Assembly (NCBI GenBank): GCA_949710005.1
Contig: OX453277.1
Location: 11,145,678 to 11,209,677, forward strand
DNA length: 64,000 nucleotides
Direction of reading: 5' to 3'
Source: Ricordea florida
Taxonomy: Eukaryota > Cnidaria > Anthozoa > Corallimorpharia > Ricordeidae
Shown here: in pieces, positions 36,002 through 46,200 of the stretch
Numbering within the stretch: position 1 is the stretch's first letter
How the letters are laid out: each line of letters begins with the position of its first letter
Translations under genes and position numbers: made by a program
Notes under the pieces: generated by a model
Seen by the model: the letters and a program-made list of their open reading frames with translations, nothing else
What the model was told of the DNA's origin: nothing
The model's database searches: none

Positions 36002-36254
36002 TGGAAAACTTCCTCTTAATCTTAAAAGATTGTTTCATTATAGTGTGAAGACACAGATTATAAGAGAAAAATGATATAAAGCTCATAAAATATCCATTTT
36101 CAATGGTTAATCGTAAGTTAGAAGAAATATGAAGCTGAGAAAGAGGTTATGGATGATGCCAGTCTTGATCATCTACGTAATGAGTTTCAAAGCACAAATG
36201 GACAGAGTTAGAATTGAAATTTGGGATGACTTTCTGCTGTTCCAGCTTTTAGGC
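36002..36254. other. Upstream of BRE1, nothing recognised
   Basis: AT-rich sequence with no open frame of interest and no repeat that I can pair within the window. Confidence 0.4.
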
Positions 36255-36775
36255 TAACCGTTGGGGAGCCCCTGGCGGGGAGGGTGTCGAGTACTGCTAC
36301 ATCTCGGTTATAAGTACTTAGTTATGTGGGCTGTGAAGCTAGGGTATGATTTCCAATCAGTTTAGTCTTGGATGGGGTACAGAAATCAGAGATCTGAGTC
36401 TGAAATGAGCTATCACGGTCCGAGAAACTCGTTAGTTGGTTGAAGATTTAAGTCTGCACTAGAGAAACCGGGAATTGCTAGTCGAAACAAAAGAAAATGA
36501 CCAAATTCAAATTTAACTTGCGAGGCAGGCTTAGTAGCAAAGAGAGTGTCGTCGAAAGATGCCATCACTTCAAAAAACACAAGTCTTGGCTAGACTGGAG
36601 GATTTTAGGAGTTAAGTCTAGTACAGAGTAACAAAATTTAGCTAAACTAGCTCAAGAAAAGGCTTAGGGTTCAAAGGCTCCCAATCGCACATTCCTACCC
36701 AAGGGGAAAAAAGGGTGAAACTTAATATAGATTTAGCCAAGCCTAAAAGCGGGGCTCCCGTTTAGTACTTTCATT
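36255..36775. repeat. Diverged poly-G-family repeat
   Basis: TAGGGTATGATTTCCAATCAG and CTAGTACAGAGTAACAAAATTTAGC are degraded forms of words in the 41465-41805 copy. The G-runs at its ends have decayed. (Words quoted in part: TAGGGTATGATTTCC; GTAACAAAATTTAGC.). Confidence 0.6.
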
Positions 36776-37379
36776 TCACTTTAAACTGTAAAAGCATTCT
36801 AAAATATTGCGAGGGAATCCACAAACGTTTTTAACTATAATTTAGTGTCGAGGTCGGTTAACTCGCTATGATTTTTGTCTAAACTTTCGTCTGCCATTAG
36901 TACGGTCTTTCTACCTACAAAGTCATGGAGTATATTCTACAAAAAACACAAATTATCAATGTACTGTATTCTTCTTGTTTACTAATGGTTACAGTGGAGG
37001 ACTAAGGGATAGTGAAAAATTCATTAATCCAGAGATTAATTCAGTCAACACCGATATTGACGGAATAACAAATCAATTGTATTTCAGTGGAATGATTCCA
37101 ACAGCCTTCTGACAAAGTATTACGCAACGTTTCGATCAAGTTGACGTCCGAGAGCATGAATTTTATGATGATGAGTTTGCTCTATGGATTGATTTGTGGA
37201 GTCACGTTGATAACCATGGTCATGGATCAGGATGGGCATGAAAGTGACACGCGTGACGGAATACGGCTTGCGATTCGGAGAAACTTCGGGAACTGGGACG
37301 ATCAATTGCCATCTATTCGTGGTCGCTGATGCATTAACGGAAATTATGGAATAAAGTTTAAAGGCCGTCCTTTATTAAG

Positions 37380-37745
37380 AGCTTGCTGGGAGTTTTGCTA
37401 GTTGTTGGCTAGGAATTTTGCTTGGAATTTGTTGGAATTCTGCTTGGAATTGCTTGTTTTGCTAGGAATTTGCTTGGAATTTTGATAGTTGGTTATTCCA
37501 AAGGTAAAATTAGAGTTGGACGGATGGTTTTCCGAATCGGATCGGGTCGCAATCAGGGACGATTTGCCGGATTTTGATTTTGATTTTGGTGGATTTTGCC
37601 GTTATTTTGACAGTGATTTTACTCTGTGTGATTAAGCATGATTTTTTGGATCTTGTTGATCTTTTTCAGATCTGATTACGGCCGATTTCTTTTGGATTTT
37701 GATTTTGATTTTGTCTGATTTTGTCTGATTTTGTCTGAATCGATA
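37380..37745. repeat. Low-complexity TTGCTTGGAATT and GATTTTGATTTTG tracts
   Basis: Short cryptic repeats: 37395-37485 is built of TGCTAGGAATTTGCTTGG variants, and 37565-37735 of GATTTTGATTTTG. No gene. Confidence 0.65.
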
Positions 37746-37957
37746 TAATTTGTGTGAATATTGTTACGCCCCTACTTGATTCTTATGCTGGATTAGCTTG
37801 ATTTGATTTAATTATGCTAGAAAAAAAATCGCGGGCTCAATGTCCCTATCTTCCTACTAATTGGAAGCTGCACGTACCGCCATTGACGGTTAATACATTC
37901 GTCTGTGTGAAGTGTCACTTGAGCTATATAGGCAGCCGAATGTCGTCAAATTCTCCC

Positions 37958-38416
37958 TGTGACAGGGACGGCGGAGCCGGGGGGGCTGGGGGGGCTTTAG
38001 CCCCCCCACTTTTGAGGAGGATGACATTTTATTTTGTTTAAGCTACAACTTTATACAAGCCTCGTCGGAAACTTTTCGCGTTTACGTATTTTTAACATTT
38101 TCTCAGCGTGTGCTTCCTTCCCACAGACGGGAAGCTTGTGTCCAAAAACCGCAGGTTAGCGTTGGAGACCGGAAGGCTGAGAAATAACCTCCAAAATATT
38201 GCTGTAAGCATTAAAAGTACCTTTCATTTTATGCTATATCCAGGCTAATTATTTCAAGAAGTATGTCGCGGAGAATGTCGTAAATACGATTTCCGAGACT
38301 CTAGATTTCAAAATTTTCTGGGGGAGGATGCACCCACACCCCCCTACCAACTCGCGCCTACGGCGCTCGTTTTCAGCCCCCCCCACTTCAAAATTCGCTC
38401 CGCCGTCCCTGTGTGA
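37958..38416. mobile_element. Non-autonomous DNA transposon with 5-bp target duplication
   Basis: The element at 37963-38411 (449 bases) has perfect 15-base inverted ends CAGGGACGGCGGAGC. TGTGA stands directly outside both ends (37958-37962 and 38412-38416). G-rich subterminal stretches face each other. The CAGGG ends suggest a hAT-type relative, but its duplications are usually 8 bases, so class is open. No ORF of note. Confidence 0.85.
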
Positions 38417-38852
38417 GAACGGTAAAAATTGCTTTAACCGGTGTGGTAGTAACTCAGGAAAACTAATAACATGATATGTATTTTGTGTTTGGTATTCAGA
38501 CTGCATCTGTAACGGTGACGATTCTCGATAACTGAGTAAACGTATAGGCTGCACTTGCCTTGCTAGGCATTCGTACGGTGGCCCACAGGGGACATGCCGC
38601 AAATAAAAAAGTTGCTGCAATTTTAAAAAAGTTGCTGCAATTTTAAAAACGTTGCTGCAATTTTAAAAAAGTTGCTGCAATTTTAAAAAAGTTGCTGCAA
38701 TTTTAATAAACTGGTTGCTGCAATTTTTCAAGAGTTCCCAGAGCCCGCGTTACCCTTGTCCAGCGGAACGGGAACGCGGGCTCTGCGAACGAGACTGGGG
38801 TCTGGGCCGATCCATGCGAGGGAAGCCAATTTGTTTGCCTTTCAACGTGAAG

Positions 38853-39065
38853 ATGTTCTGCTCTTCTTGTGGTGAAAACTGTGCGCCGGAGGCAAAATTT
38901 TGCCACAAATGTGGCGGGAGGCTGCAACAGGATGTCGTTGAGGGTGTATGTGGTGTTGATGAGCTAATTAAGGCGTACTTTCATCGTGGGTATGCCTACC
39001 AAGCAATCGTGGATTTGTTGGAGAAACAAGATGGCGTACGAATTGTAGGAAATAGCAAGGAGTGA
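38853..39065 (+). CDS. Zinc-ribbon plus HTH-like fragment, left arm copy
   Basis: About 70 residues. They begin with MFCSSCGENCAPEAKFCHKC, a two-pair Cys zinc ribbon (CxxC 13 residues apart). Next comes VDELIKAYFHRGYAYQAIVD and LLEKQDGVRI, a helix pair that resembles the start of the N-terminal helix-turn-helix in some animal integrase-core transposon proteins. It then stops, so it looks like a truncated N-terminus with the catalytic part lost. A longer frame opens at 38715, but its extra residues come from repeat-like sequence, so I prefer this Met. The other arm encodes the same peptide. Confidence 0.55.
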   Translation: MFCSSCGENCAPEAKFCHKCGGRLQQDVVEGVCGVDELIKAYFHRGYAYQAIVDLLEKQDGVRIVGNSKE

Positions 39066-39122
39066 CAGGCCTGCACGACTTCTAACAATGGAAACTTTTG
39101 TACCATGTAATATGTGACCCCT

Positions 39123-39710
39123 TTAGAGTTTTGCTCTTACGAGTATGTCTTTTAGGGATTTTCCTCTTTTATACGATATTAGTGGTGGCTTTTTGAAAAT
39201 TTGCCTTAGAGAAGGCTGAGTTTGTATCAAGTACCATTTCTCCATTAAAACATTTTTGAGGTTGGGCACTGATGGTTGATATGGTGTTACAAAAGGCAGG
39301 AGTTCTTTCTGGCTTTCATTTTTCTGTCTTAGCGCCGATTCCCTTTCTGTGAATTTGACATCTGAAAGGAGTGTCTCGATCAGATGTTTTGGATAACCTC
39401 TAGCAAGGAGACGTGATTTGAATTTGTAAATGTTCTCTTCAAATGTTGTTCTTGAAGAGTTAGTTCGTAAAAGTCTTAGAGCTTCGCCCTTCACGAATCC
39501 CTTTTTGACACCCGATGGGTGGCTAGAGGAAAAATGAGTGTATTGAAAGGTTTCAGTTGGCTTAAAATGTGTTTTTATATCCAGGATGGTATGGTCTCGG
39601 AAACGTTTGCCTTTGTATAAAACTGTATCCAGAAATGTAATCTCAGTATTTGAAATTTCAGCTGTAAATTTGATTGTAGGGTGATGTGAAGCAACAGACA
39701 CACTTAACAA
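39123..39710 (-). pseudogene. Penelope-like reverse transcriptase, C-terminal part
   Basis: 195 residues. Family-like words include ITFLDTVLYKGKRF, THFKPTETFQYTHFSSSHP, GVKKGFVKGEALRLLRTNSS, VPNLKNVLMEKWYLIQTQPS and a terminal GKSLKDILVRAKL. These match the thumb and C-terminal region of Penelope-like retroelement reverse transcriptases in corals as I recall them. The palm with the catalytic Asp motif is absent. The 3' part lies in the left arm of the foldback element. Assignment to Penelope rather than another RT clade is fairly but not fully sure. Confidence 0.7.
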
Positions 39711-40137
39711 TAAGACCTGTAAGAAGTCGTTACGTTACAATGCGCGGGCGAATATCCCGCCGGATGAACAGTTCAAAAAAGACATTCAGAAGGTCAAACA
39801 AAAAGGAGAACATGGCTTCTTTTCAGCACTAACTAGGTTTAATTACCGCCGCCTCCAGAAACAAAAGATTCAGTTTCGCAAAGAAAAAGGAAAAACTCTC
39901 CGAAAAGGCACTCCAGACAGAGGCTTAAACAACAAATCCAAACCTAAACCGCTACCGGCGGACATCAGTGTAACACAATATCAACCATCAGTGCCCAACC
40001 TCAAAAATGTTTTAATGGAGAAATGGTACTTGATACAAACTCAGCCTTCTCTAAGGCAAATTTTCAAAAAGCCACCACTAATATCGTATAAAAGAGGAAA
40101 ATCCCTAAAAGACATACTCGTAAGAGCAAAACTCTAA
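39685..40137 (+). pseudogene. Second reverse-transcriptase tail fused to unknown sequence, right arm
   Basis: An open frame without a good start Met. The first half (PPDEQFKKDIQKVKQKGEHG, FFSALTRFNYRRLQKQKI) is basic and unrecognised. From about 39975 it is the same C-terminal tail as the minus-strand copy (VPNLKNVLMEKWYLIQTQPS to ILVRAKL). Two different sequences therefore join the same tail at the inner edges of the two arms. Confidence 0.55.
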
Positions 40138-40194
40138 AGGGGTCACATATTACATGGTACAAAAGTTTCCATTGTTAGAAGTCGTGCAGGCCTG

Positions 40195-40407
40195 TCACTC
40201 CTTGCTATTTCCTACAATTCGTACGCCATCTTGTTTCTCCAACAAATCCACGATTGCTTGGTAGGCATACCCACGATGAAAGTACGCCTTAATTAGCTCA
40301 TCAACACCACATACACCCTCAACGACATCCTGTTGCAGCCTCCCGCCACATTTGTGGCAAAATTTTGCCTCCGGCGCACAGTTTTCACCACAAGAAGAGC
40401 AGAACAT
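40195..40407 (-). CDS. Zinc-ribbon plus HTH-like fragment, right arm copy
   Basis: Same peptide as 38853-39065, on the opposite strand. The match suggests gene conversion between arms or a young duplication. Confidence 0.55.
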   Translation of the reverse strand: MFCSSCGENCAPEAKFCHKCGGRLQQDVVEGVCGVDELIKAYFHRGYAYQAIVDLLEKQDGVRIVGNSKE

Positions 40408-40924
40408 CTTCACGTTGAAAGGCAAACAAATTGGCTTCCCTCGCATGGATCGGCCCAGACCCCAGTCTCGTTCGCAGAGCCCGCGTTCCCGTTCCGCTGG
40501 ACAAGGGTAACGCGGGCTCTGGGAACTCTTGAAAAATTGCAGCAACCAGTTTATTAAAATTGCAGCAACTTTTTTAAAATTGCAGCAACTTTTTTAAAAT
40601 TGCAGCAACTTTTTTAAAATTGCAGCAACGTTTTTAAAATTGCAGCAACTTTTTTAAAATTGCAGCAACTTTTTTAAAATTGCAGCAACGTTTTTAAAAT
40701 TGCAGCAACTTTTTTAAAATAGCAGCAACTTTTTTATTTGCGGCATGTCCCCTGTGGGCCACCGTACATTCGGCCATCTGTTCACGAAAAAATGCACACA
40801 GGTAGGGATTAACTTTTCGAATTTAAACGCCGCAAGTTATCATTATCATCAAACAACCATAAAGAAAATGAGACTTATTAGGATTATATTTGTGGAAGCC
40901 TATTAAAAGATTTGATTTGTACCT

Positions 40925-41115
40925 TCGAGCATCAGTTAGTACGCGCGCTGTGATTGGTCAAGTTCGCGGACCGTAGTACACTGTACGGCCCGCTAAATTC
41001 AAAAGTTTGTTTTGGTCGCCAAAATGTCTCCAAGCTGTAATAAATATCTTACAAACCTCGTTTACTTGGTCCGTACTGTAAGTTACGGATCCTCATTTTT
41101 TCCGCTCGGATTTGT
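40925..41115. repeat. GGTCCGTA/CGCTCGGAT repeat, copy 2
   Basis: GTACGCGCGCTGTGATTGGTC, then CTGTAATAAATATCTTACAA and GTCCGTACTGTAAGTTACGG follow the same order as at 26556. The 3' part is missing. Confidence 0.65.
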
Positions 41116-41464
41116 GATATCTTAAAACTTCCCAGCGAACCATTTGCTCGTCCGAAATTGCTAGGTGATCTTTTTAGGTGCAAAAAAATGCAAAAATATC
41201 CTTTCCAAAAACGTAAGGGACTACCTTTCCCTTGTTGCGAATATTTAAGGTGATTTTTCAGGGACTAAAAATCTATTCAGATAAACGCTTCGAAAATTGG
41301 AGAGCCTGTGTGTTTGATATTCGAAAATTCTAGCTTGCTTCCGAAGAGATTTTTACCGAGAATATAGTCGTTGGGTGGCCTTATGTGTCATTCTCACATG
41401 AAGTATATCCCGGTAAATCGGCTCCCGCTGAAAAGAGGATTTATAATAATTTACCTGCTGGCTT

Positions 41465-41469
41465 TGCAG

Positions 41470-41517
<48 letters not shown>

Positions 41518-41805
41518 CGCTGTGAAGGGTATGGTTTTCAAGCAGTTTACTCTAGGATAGGGTATATAAATCAGAACATTTGGGCCTAGAATAAGGTATC
41601 ATTTTTCAGGAAACTGATCAATTGGTTGAAGATTTTATCTAGACTGGGGAAACAGCTACTCTAGGATAGGGGGATTTGGGGAGTTTACTCTAGTATAGGG
41701 TAGCAAAATTTAGCTGAATTAGCTCTGGTATAGGTTAAGGGTTCCAGGGTCCCAGCGGCACATCCCCACCCAGAAATTCCTAGAGTACCCCCCCCCCCCG
41801 GGCTT
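41465..41805. repeat. Poly-G-ended interspersed repeat, best-preserved copy
   Basis: It is bounded by GCCCGGGGGGG at the left and CCCCCCCGGGC at the right. The interior has CATATATGGGCTATATAGG, GTGCCGCTG, TCTAGGATAGGG and CACCCAGAAATTCC. The inverted relative is at 5970-6390. The G-runs could form quadruplexes. Confidence 0.8.
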
Positions 41806-42052
41806 TGCAGTGCTCTCCCTTTCGCAATATTCCTCATTTCTCAAGGAACAGGGAAATCTAAAATCATGTCATAGATATTCCCTTTGCCGTTTAGAGTTCT
41901 CTGTTCGTAAATTCGTTCAGACGATGCTGGTGTATCACGAGCTAAAGTTTCCGAAATGAAATCTCCATTCTAGTCCCCCTCGGCCTGGTCCTCAAAAGTA
42001 AAGATTCCATCCATGACGTCTAGCGATGTACACAGTTTCACCCTTCTTTGGT

Positions 42053-42325
42053 TTAATTAGAATTTGGCCTCAGAAGGGAAGTTTTCAACCACTTATCAGG
42101 TAGAAAGTTAATATTTTTTCTTACAAATCTTTGTTTCTGCGCGTATTTACGATAGGAGCAACCAAATACCCGACCGATTTCAAACAGCTTGAGTCTAATT
42201 GCTCCCGCAGCATTGTAGTCCAAAACTGTAGTACAGATTATTAAAGAATTTCGTCGTAGGTAGTCTAACTCCTCAGGCCTGTTAAAGTGATGCAGTTGAT
42301 TAATAATTTCGGTGAGGTCGTACAT
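42053..42325 (-). other. Unassigned 90-codon open frame
   Basis: It starts MYDLTEIINQLHHFNRPEEL and has balanced, protein-like composition (YLRRNSLIICTTVLDYNAAG, KNINFLPDKWLK). No neighbour exons with matching splice sites were found, and I do not recognise it. It may be a transposon relic or a chance frame. Confidence 0.25.
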
Positions 42326-42629
42326 AAGTAGGAATTTATGCCCATTTTCTGATTAAAATGTATTGGGTGCTGCTGTTGTCTGCAGCATTGTGACGGCATA
42401 ATATGGCCACCTTAGCATAACGATAGATGCCAACTTCCTCTCAGCAACTGCTCCCGCGGAAAAATGCCAGTTCGAATCCCGTTCCAGCCTTTTATCAGGT
42501 TAAATCGTGCTCAGAAAAGCGTAAATACTGCGAGGACCAAACCTTTAACTACCTTTCTATGAGCTGTGCAAATATACGATTTATTCCAATTCCAGGTACT
42601 TAAATTCTCTACCACAAGCGTACAAATGA

Positions 42630-42905
42630 ACCCAAGAGGGGGGTACTCCCAGGTATGTGCCGCGGGATAGGGTATGGTTCTCGATGCTTAAATAGGGTAC
42701 CATTTTTGCCCTTGCTGGCATAGTGTTCCCAGGGTGGTCCTTAGATAGGGTGCCTAAATTGTAACAGGCAGTCTACTATACTGTGCCTGATAACTTCCAG
42801 TAATCTTACAGAAACTAAATAAAGGTGACCTGTTCAAGCTATGTTTAGTTTTTGTTTTTCCCTTGCACAGGGTGTCATTTTTTGTGTTTGGGCCTTAAAT
42901 AATAA
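42630..42905. repeat. Poly-G-family repeat, partial copy
   Basis: GGTATGTGCCGCGGGATAGGG, ATAGGGTACCATTTTTGCC and GGGTGTCATTTTTTGTGTTTG match segments of the copy at 62705-63368. (Quoted in part: TGTGCCGCGGGATAGGG.). Confidence 0.65.
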
Positions 42906-43069
42906 TAATTATAATAATAAAGTTTTTTGGGTGCATTTAAAAAACTCAACCACTTACATTACTATAAAAAAATAAATTAGTTAAATCCTATAAAATATTT
43001 CTAATAACAGTAATAAATAAATCGGCAGGCAGGCTAATTGGCTAATAACAGTAATAAATAAATCGGTAA

Positions 43070-43150
43070 TCGGCAGGCTCAGCTCAGCTGGTAGAGCATC
43101 GCACACTTATTCGTGAGGCCGCAAGTTGGTATCCTGCTCCAGTCTGGTCT
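43070..43150 (+). repeat. Decayed tRNA-like sequence
   Basis: CTCAGCTCAGCTGGTAGAGC is a good A box. The B box position reads AAGTTGGTATCCTGC, which is degraded. No acceptor-stem pairing is found, so this is a SINE head or dead tRNA, about 100 bases before the serine racemase start. Confidence 0.55.
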
Positions 43151-43244
43151 TTCCTCGGGCTAAACTACAATAGCTCAAAATCTTTTAAATACTTAAAGGG
43201 TCAAATATCCTCTACTATTCTGGTTTTATTTATAAACATACAGA

Positions 43245-46200
43245 ATGGCAACCAGTACACCACCTGCACCAGCCATTGATGCACAAGTTAGCCTTAAAGA
43301 TATTCAGGAAGCTGCCAAAAGAATAGAGCATTACATACACAGAACACCAGTGATGACATCCTCCACCCTGAACAACATGGCAGCAGGGAGAACAGTTCAC
43401 TTCAAATGTGAACTTTTTCAGAAAGTCGGAGCATTTAAGGTACATTTATGCTATGGTTAAATCCCTAGGTTTACACCTGTCGTGTTGATAGGGGTTGTAC
43501 CCAGCTATTTGTTTCCTTATAAACAGCAATATACCCAGTAATCCAGTATAGCACACGGCCTTTTAATACAACAATTTATGCATTGCAGTGGGATCAAACA
43601 AATATCTTTAGGGACCAGTCATTATTTAGGAGGGGGGATCAGGTGTATATTCTTAGTGTACAAGGGTGGGTTTTGAATAGAGGAGATAATGGTTGTTTAA
43701 AGAACCTCTCTATGTGGTACATGGTCATAGAAAAAAGAGAAACAAATATAGCACGTCTGCGGAAGGGGGGCTGGAAGTCATATCTGAAATGGAGTCTTTA
43801 TGGGGGTGGGCCAGCAAAAGACTCAAAGGGTGGGTCATAGAAAAAATTTTATCTCACCTCCTCAAATTCCCCTTGCCCCCCCCCATAAATAATGACTGGT
43901 CCCTTAGTGCAGTTTTGCATTAATTACTTTATTCTGTACCATTATAATTTGTTTGGTATTCTGAGTGATGCAAATAGTTGTTTTGATACAGTAAATGGAG
44001 ATTGGTGTAGCTCACGTATTGTCATTAAATAGAGTGTTCCCATTTTTTCATTATCCTAATTTTTTTATTCAGCCCCCATATTGTTAAATGAGGAAAAAAT
44101 GTCAAAACAGAGAATTACAAATTGTAATTCCGAGTGTAAACACTTCCTGAAATTGCCACTGAACTCTAGCTTTAGTGATGGGAATAATAAGAACCACTCA
44201 AAACAAAGAAAAATTTACTGACCTAGATGTGAATCAAGCCCACAGAACATTGTATCAGTACCTTCATCGGTTCCCAGCTACAGCAAGCATTTTAAGTCAC
44301 GCCATTTACTGTTTAGATCAGAGGGGCAATGAATGCTGTTCTACAGCTGCTGAATTCCCTACCACCAGACCAGAAACCTGTCCTAGTCACCCATAGCAGC
44401 GGTAACCATGCACAAGCACTTGCACTGTCGGCCAAGACACTGGGAGTTCAAGCCTACATTGCCATGCCACGAACTGCACCATTGGTTAAAAAGGCTGCTG
44501 TAAGGGACTATGGTGCAAATATTGTTGACTGTGGTGTATCAGCTGAGGTAGGTCGCCATCATATTATATTTTCTGCTGTCTGTATTGTTATACTGTAAAT
44601 GAATAGTACTGATAAATGAATAAAAGAATGCATTGCAGGTTGGAAAAAATAAATTAAACTTTCATGACCTGCATAAGACCTTTGATTACTATCACAGTTG
44701 TTTATCTCCTCTAGATTGCATTTATTTATTTATGTAATAATTATAGTAGAACCAGGAGCAGCAGTTATATATTAGCATAGTAGTAGCACTAGCAGTGGCA
44801 GTACTAGTGGTATTTGAGGTGCCAGTGATAGTGCCAGCAACAGTGGCAGTAACAGTTTAATAATAATAATTTATAATTTAAAAGGCACAGATTCTGTATA
44901 TAAAATCAAATGAGCCATAACATAATCATTATGGAAGACATATGAAATTACATTTACAAGAGCCAGACCACAAAAGTGGGAACTACGTTTTCTACTCTTC
45001 CTGAACAATGTGTGTGTGTGGGTTCTTTAATGTACGTCCTGTGAAGTTATAGTAGAAACAACACTGACTATAAATTTTGCTGTTAGGAGTGATACAGTGA
45101 GTACTTGTTTCTTAGGACAGAGAATTGACAGCACAGAAAATCCTTGAAGAGACAGGCCCACATTCATACCTAATTCCACCATTTGATCATCCTCATATAA
45201 TTGCTGGGCAGGGAACAATGGCTATAGAATTACTTGAGCAGGTAAAGTGGTGTCCACTAGGTAATGCATCTCATGCTCAGAACATAAAATGCTTTCATAA
45301 AATGCTTCACTGTTTTTGACAAATCATTCTCAAACGTGTGAAACAATTTTTGTGTGTTTAAGTTCATTGGTTGTACCATGTTTGACTATCTCCTTAATGT
45401 TTGAGCATGTAACTGTCAATCTGCATTCAACACTTTCTTCAAGCCATAAAATATCTGAAATGGATACTAGCTTTGGGAAAATGGTCAAAGGAATAGTTTT
45501 GACAGTTTATAAACAGATGTTAAATGGAAGTATATTAAATGGTAGTGTTTAATGGTATATGTTGGTTATACACAGTTTTTACAATGTCCTGTACCTGTGG
45601 TCAATAAAGCAATAAATTATTAATAATAATTATTAATTATTATTAAACATGCTTTGACAAAAAAAACAATGCTTTTGGATCTGAAAACAAAAGTGCTGCA
45701 GTATGTAGTGGTTAAATGAAATCAAAGGTGTAAAGATCAGTGTGGTATCTCCTACCTGTGCTCCTTTCAATTCAGTCAGTTCTATGGTCTTACAAGTTGG
45801 CAAAAATATCAATAGTTGAACATTATAGTTATGTGCAATAAATGAATAGGAAATTATGAAACTGTGTTATTGGAATAGCCATAAGAACATGTAAATGGGC
45901 ATAAAATTCATGGTAGGCCACCATATAGTCACCAAATATAGTGTTTACATGGGTATACAAGGGTTTACAAGGATATACCCATGTAAACCCTTGTATACCT
46001 CTGATTGGTGACTATAATGGTGGCCTACCATGAATTATATGCCTGTAAATAGAAGTGAATTAGATGGAGAGTACCTATTAGTCATTGCTGTGGGAATTAA
46101 GAGCATGTAATCTTCCAGTAATTGTATTGGAAGATAAGCTTTTATTCTTGTCTTACGTGTTGGTAAAACAAAAATACCAACATTCATTATTTCATTATTG

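Larger units (their letters stand above)
38573..40767. mobile_element. Giant inverted-repeat (foldback) element, 2.2 kb
   Basis: The left arm (38577 to about 39291) and right arm (about 39970 to 40763) are near-identical reverse complements around a loop of about 680 bases. The ends are GGTGGCCCACAGGGGACATG, flanked by GTAC on both sides, which may be a 4-base duplication or part of the palindrome. Each arm has subterminal repeats of a 20-base unit (AAAAAAGTTGCTGCAATTTT), 6 on the left and 10 on the right. That difference accounts for the longer right arm. Each arm also has a zinc-ribbon ORF and the last codons of a reverse-transcriptase tail. Confidence 0.88.
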
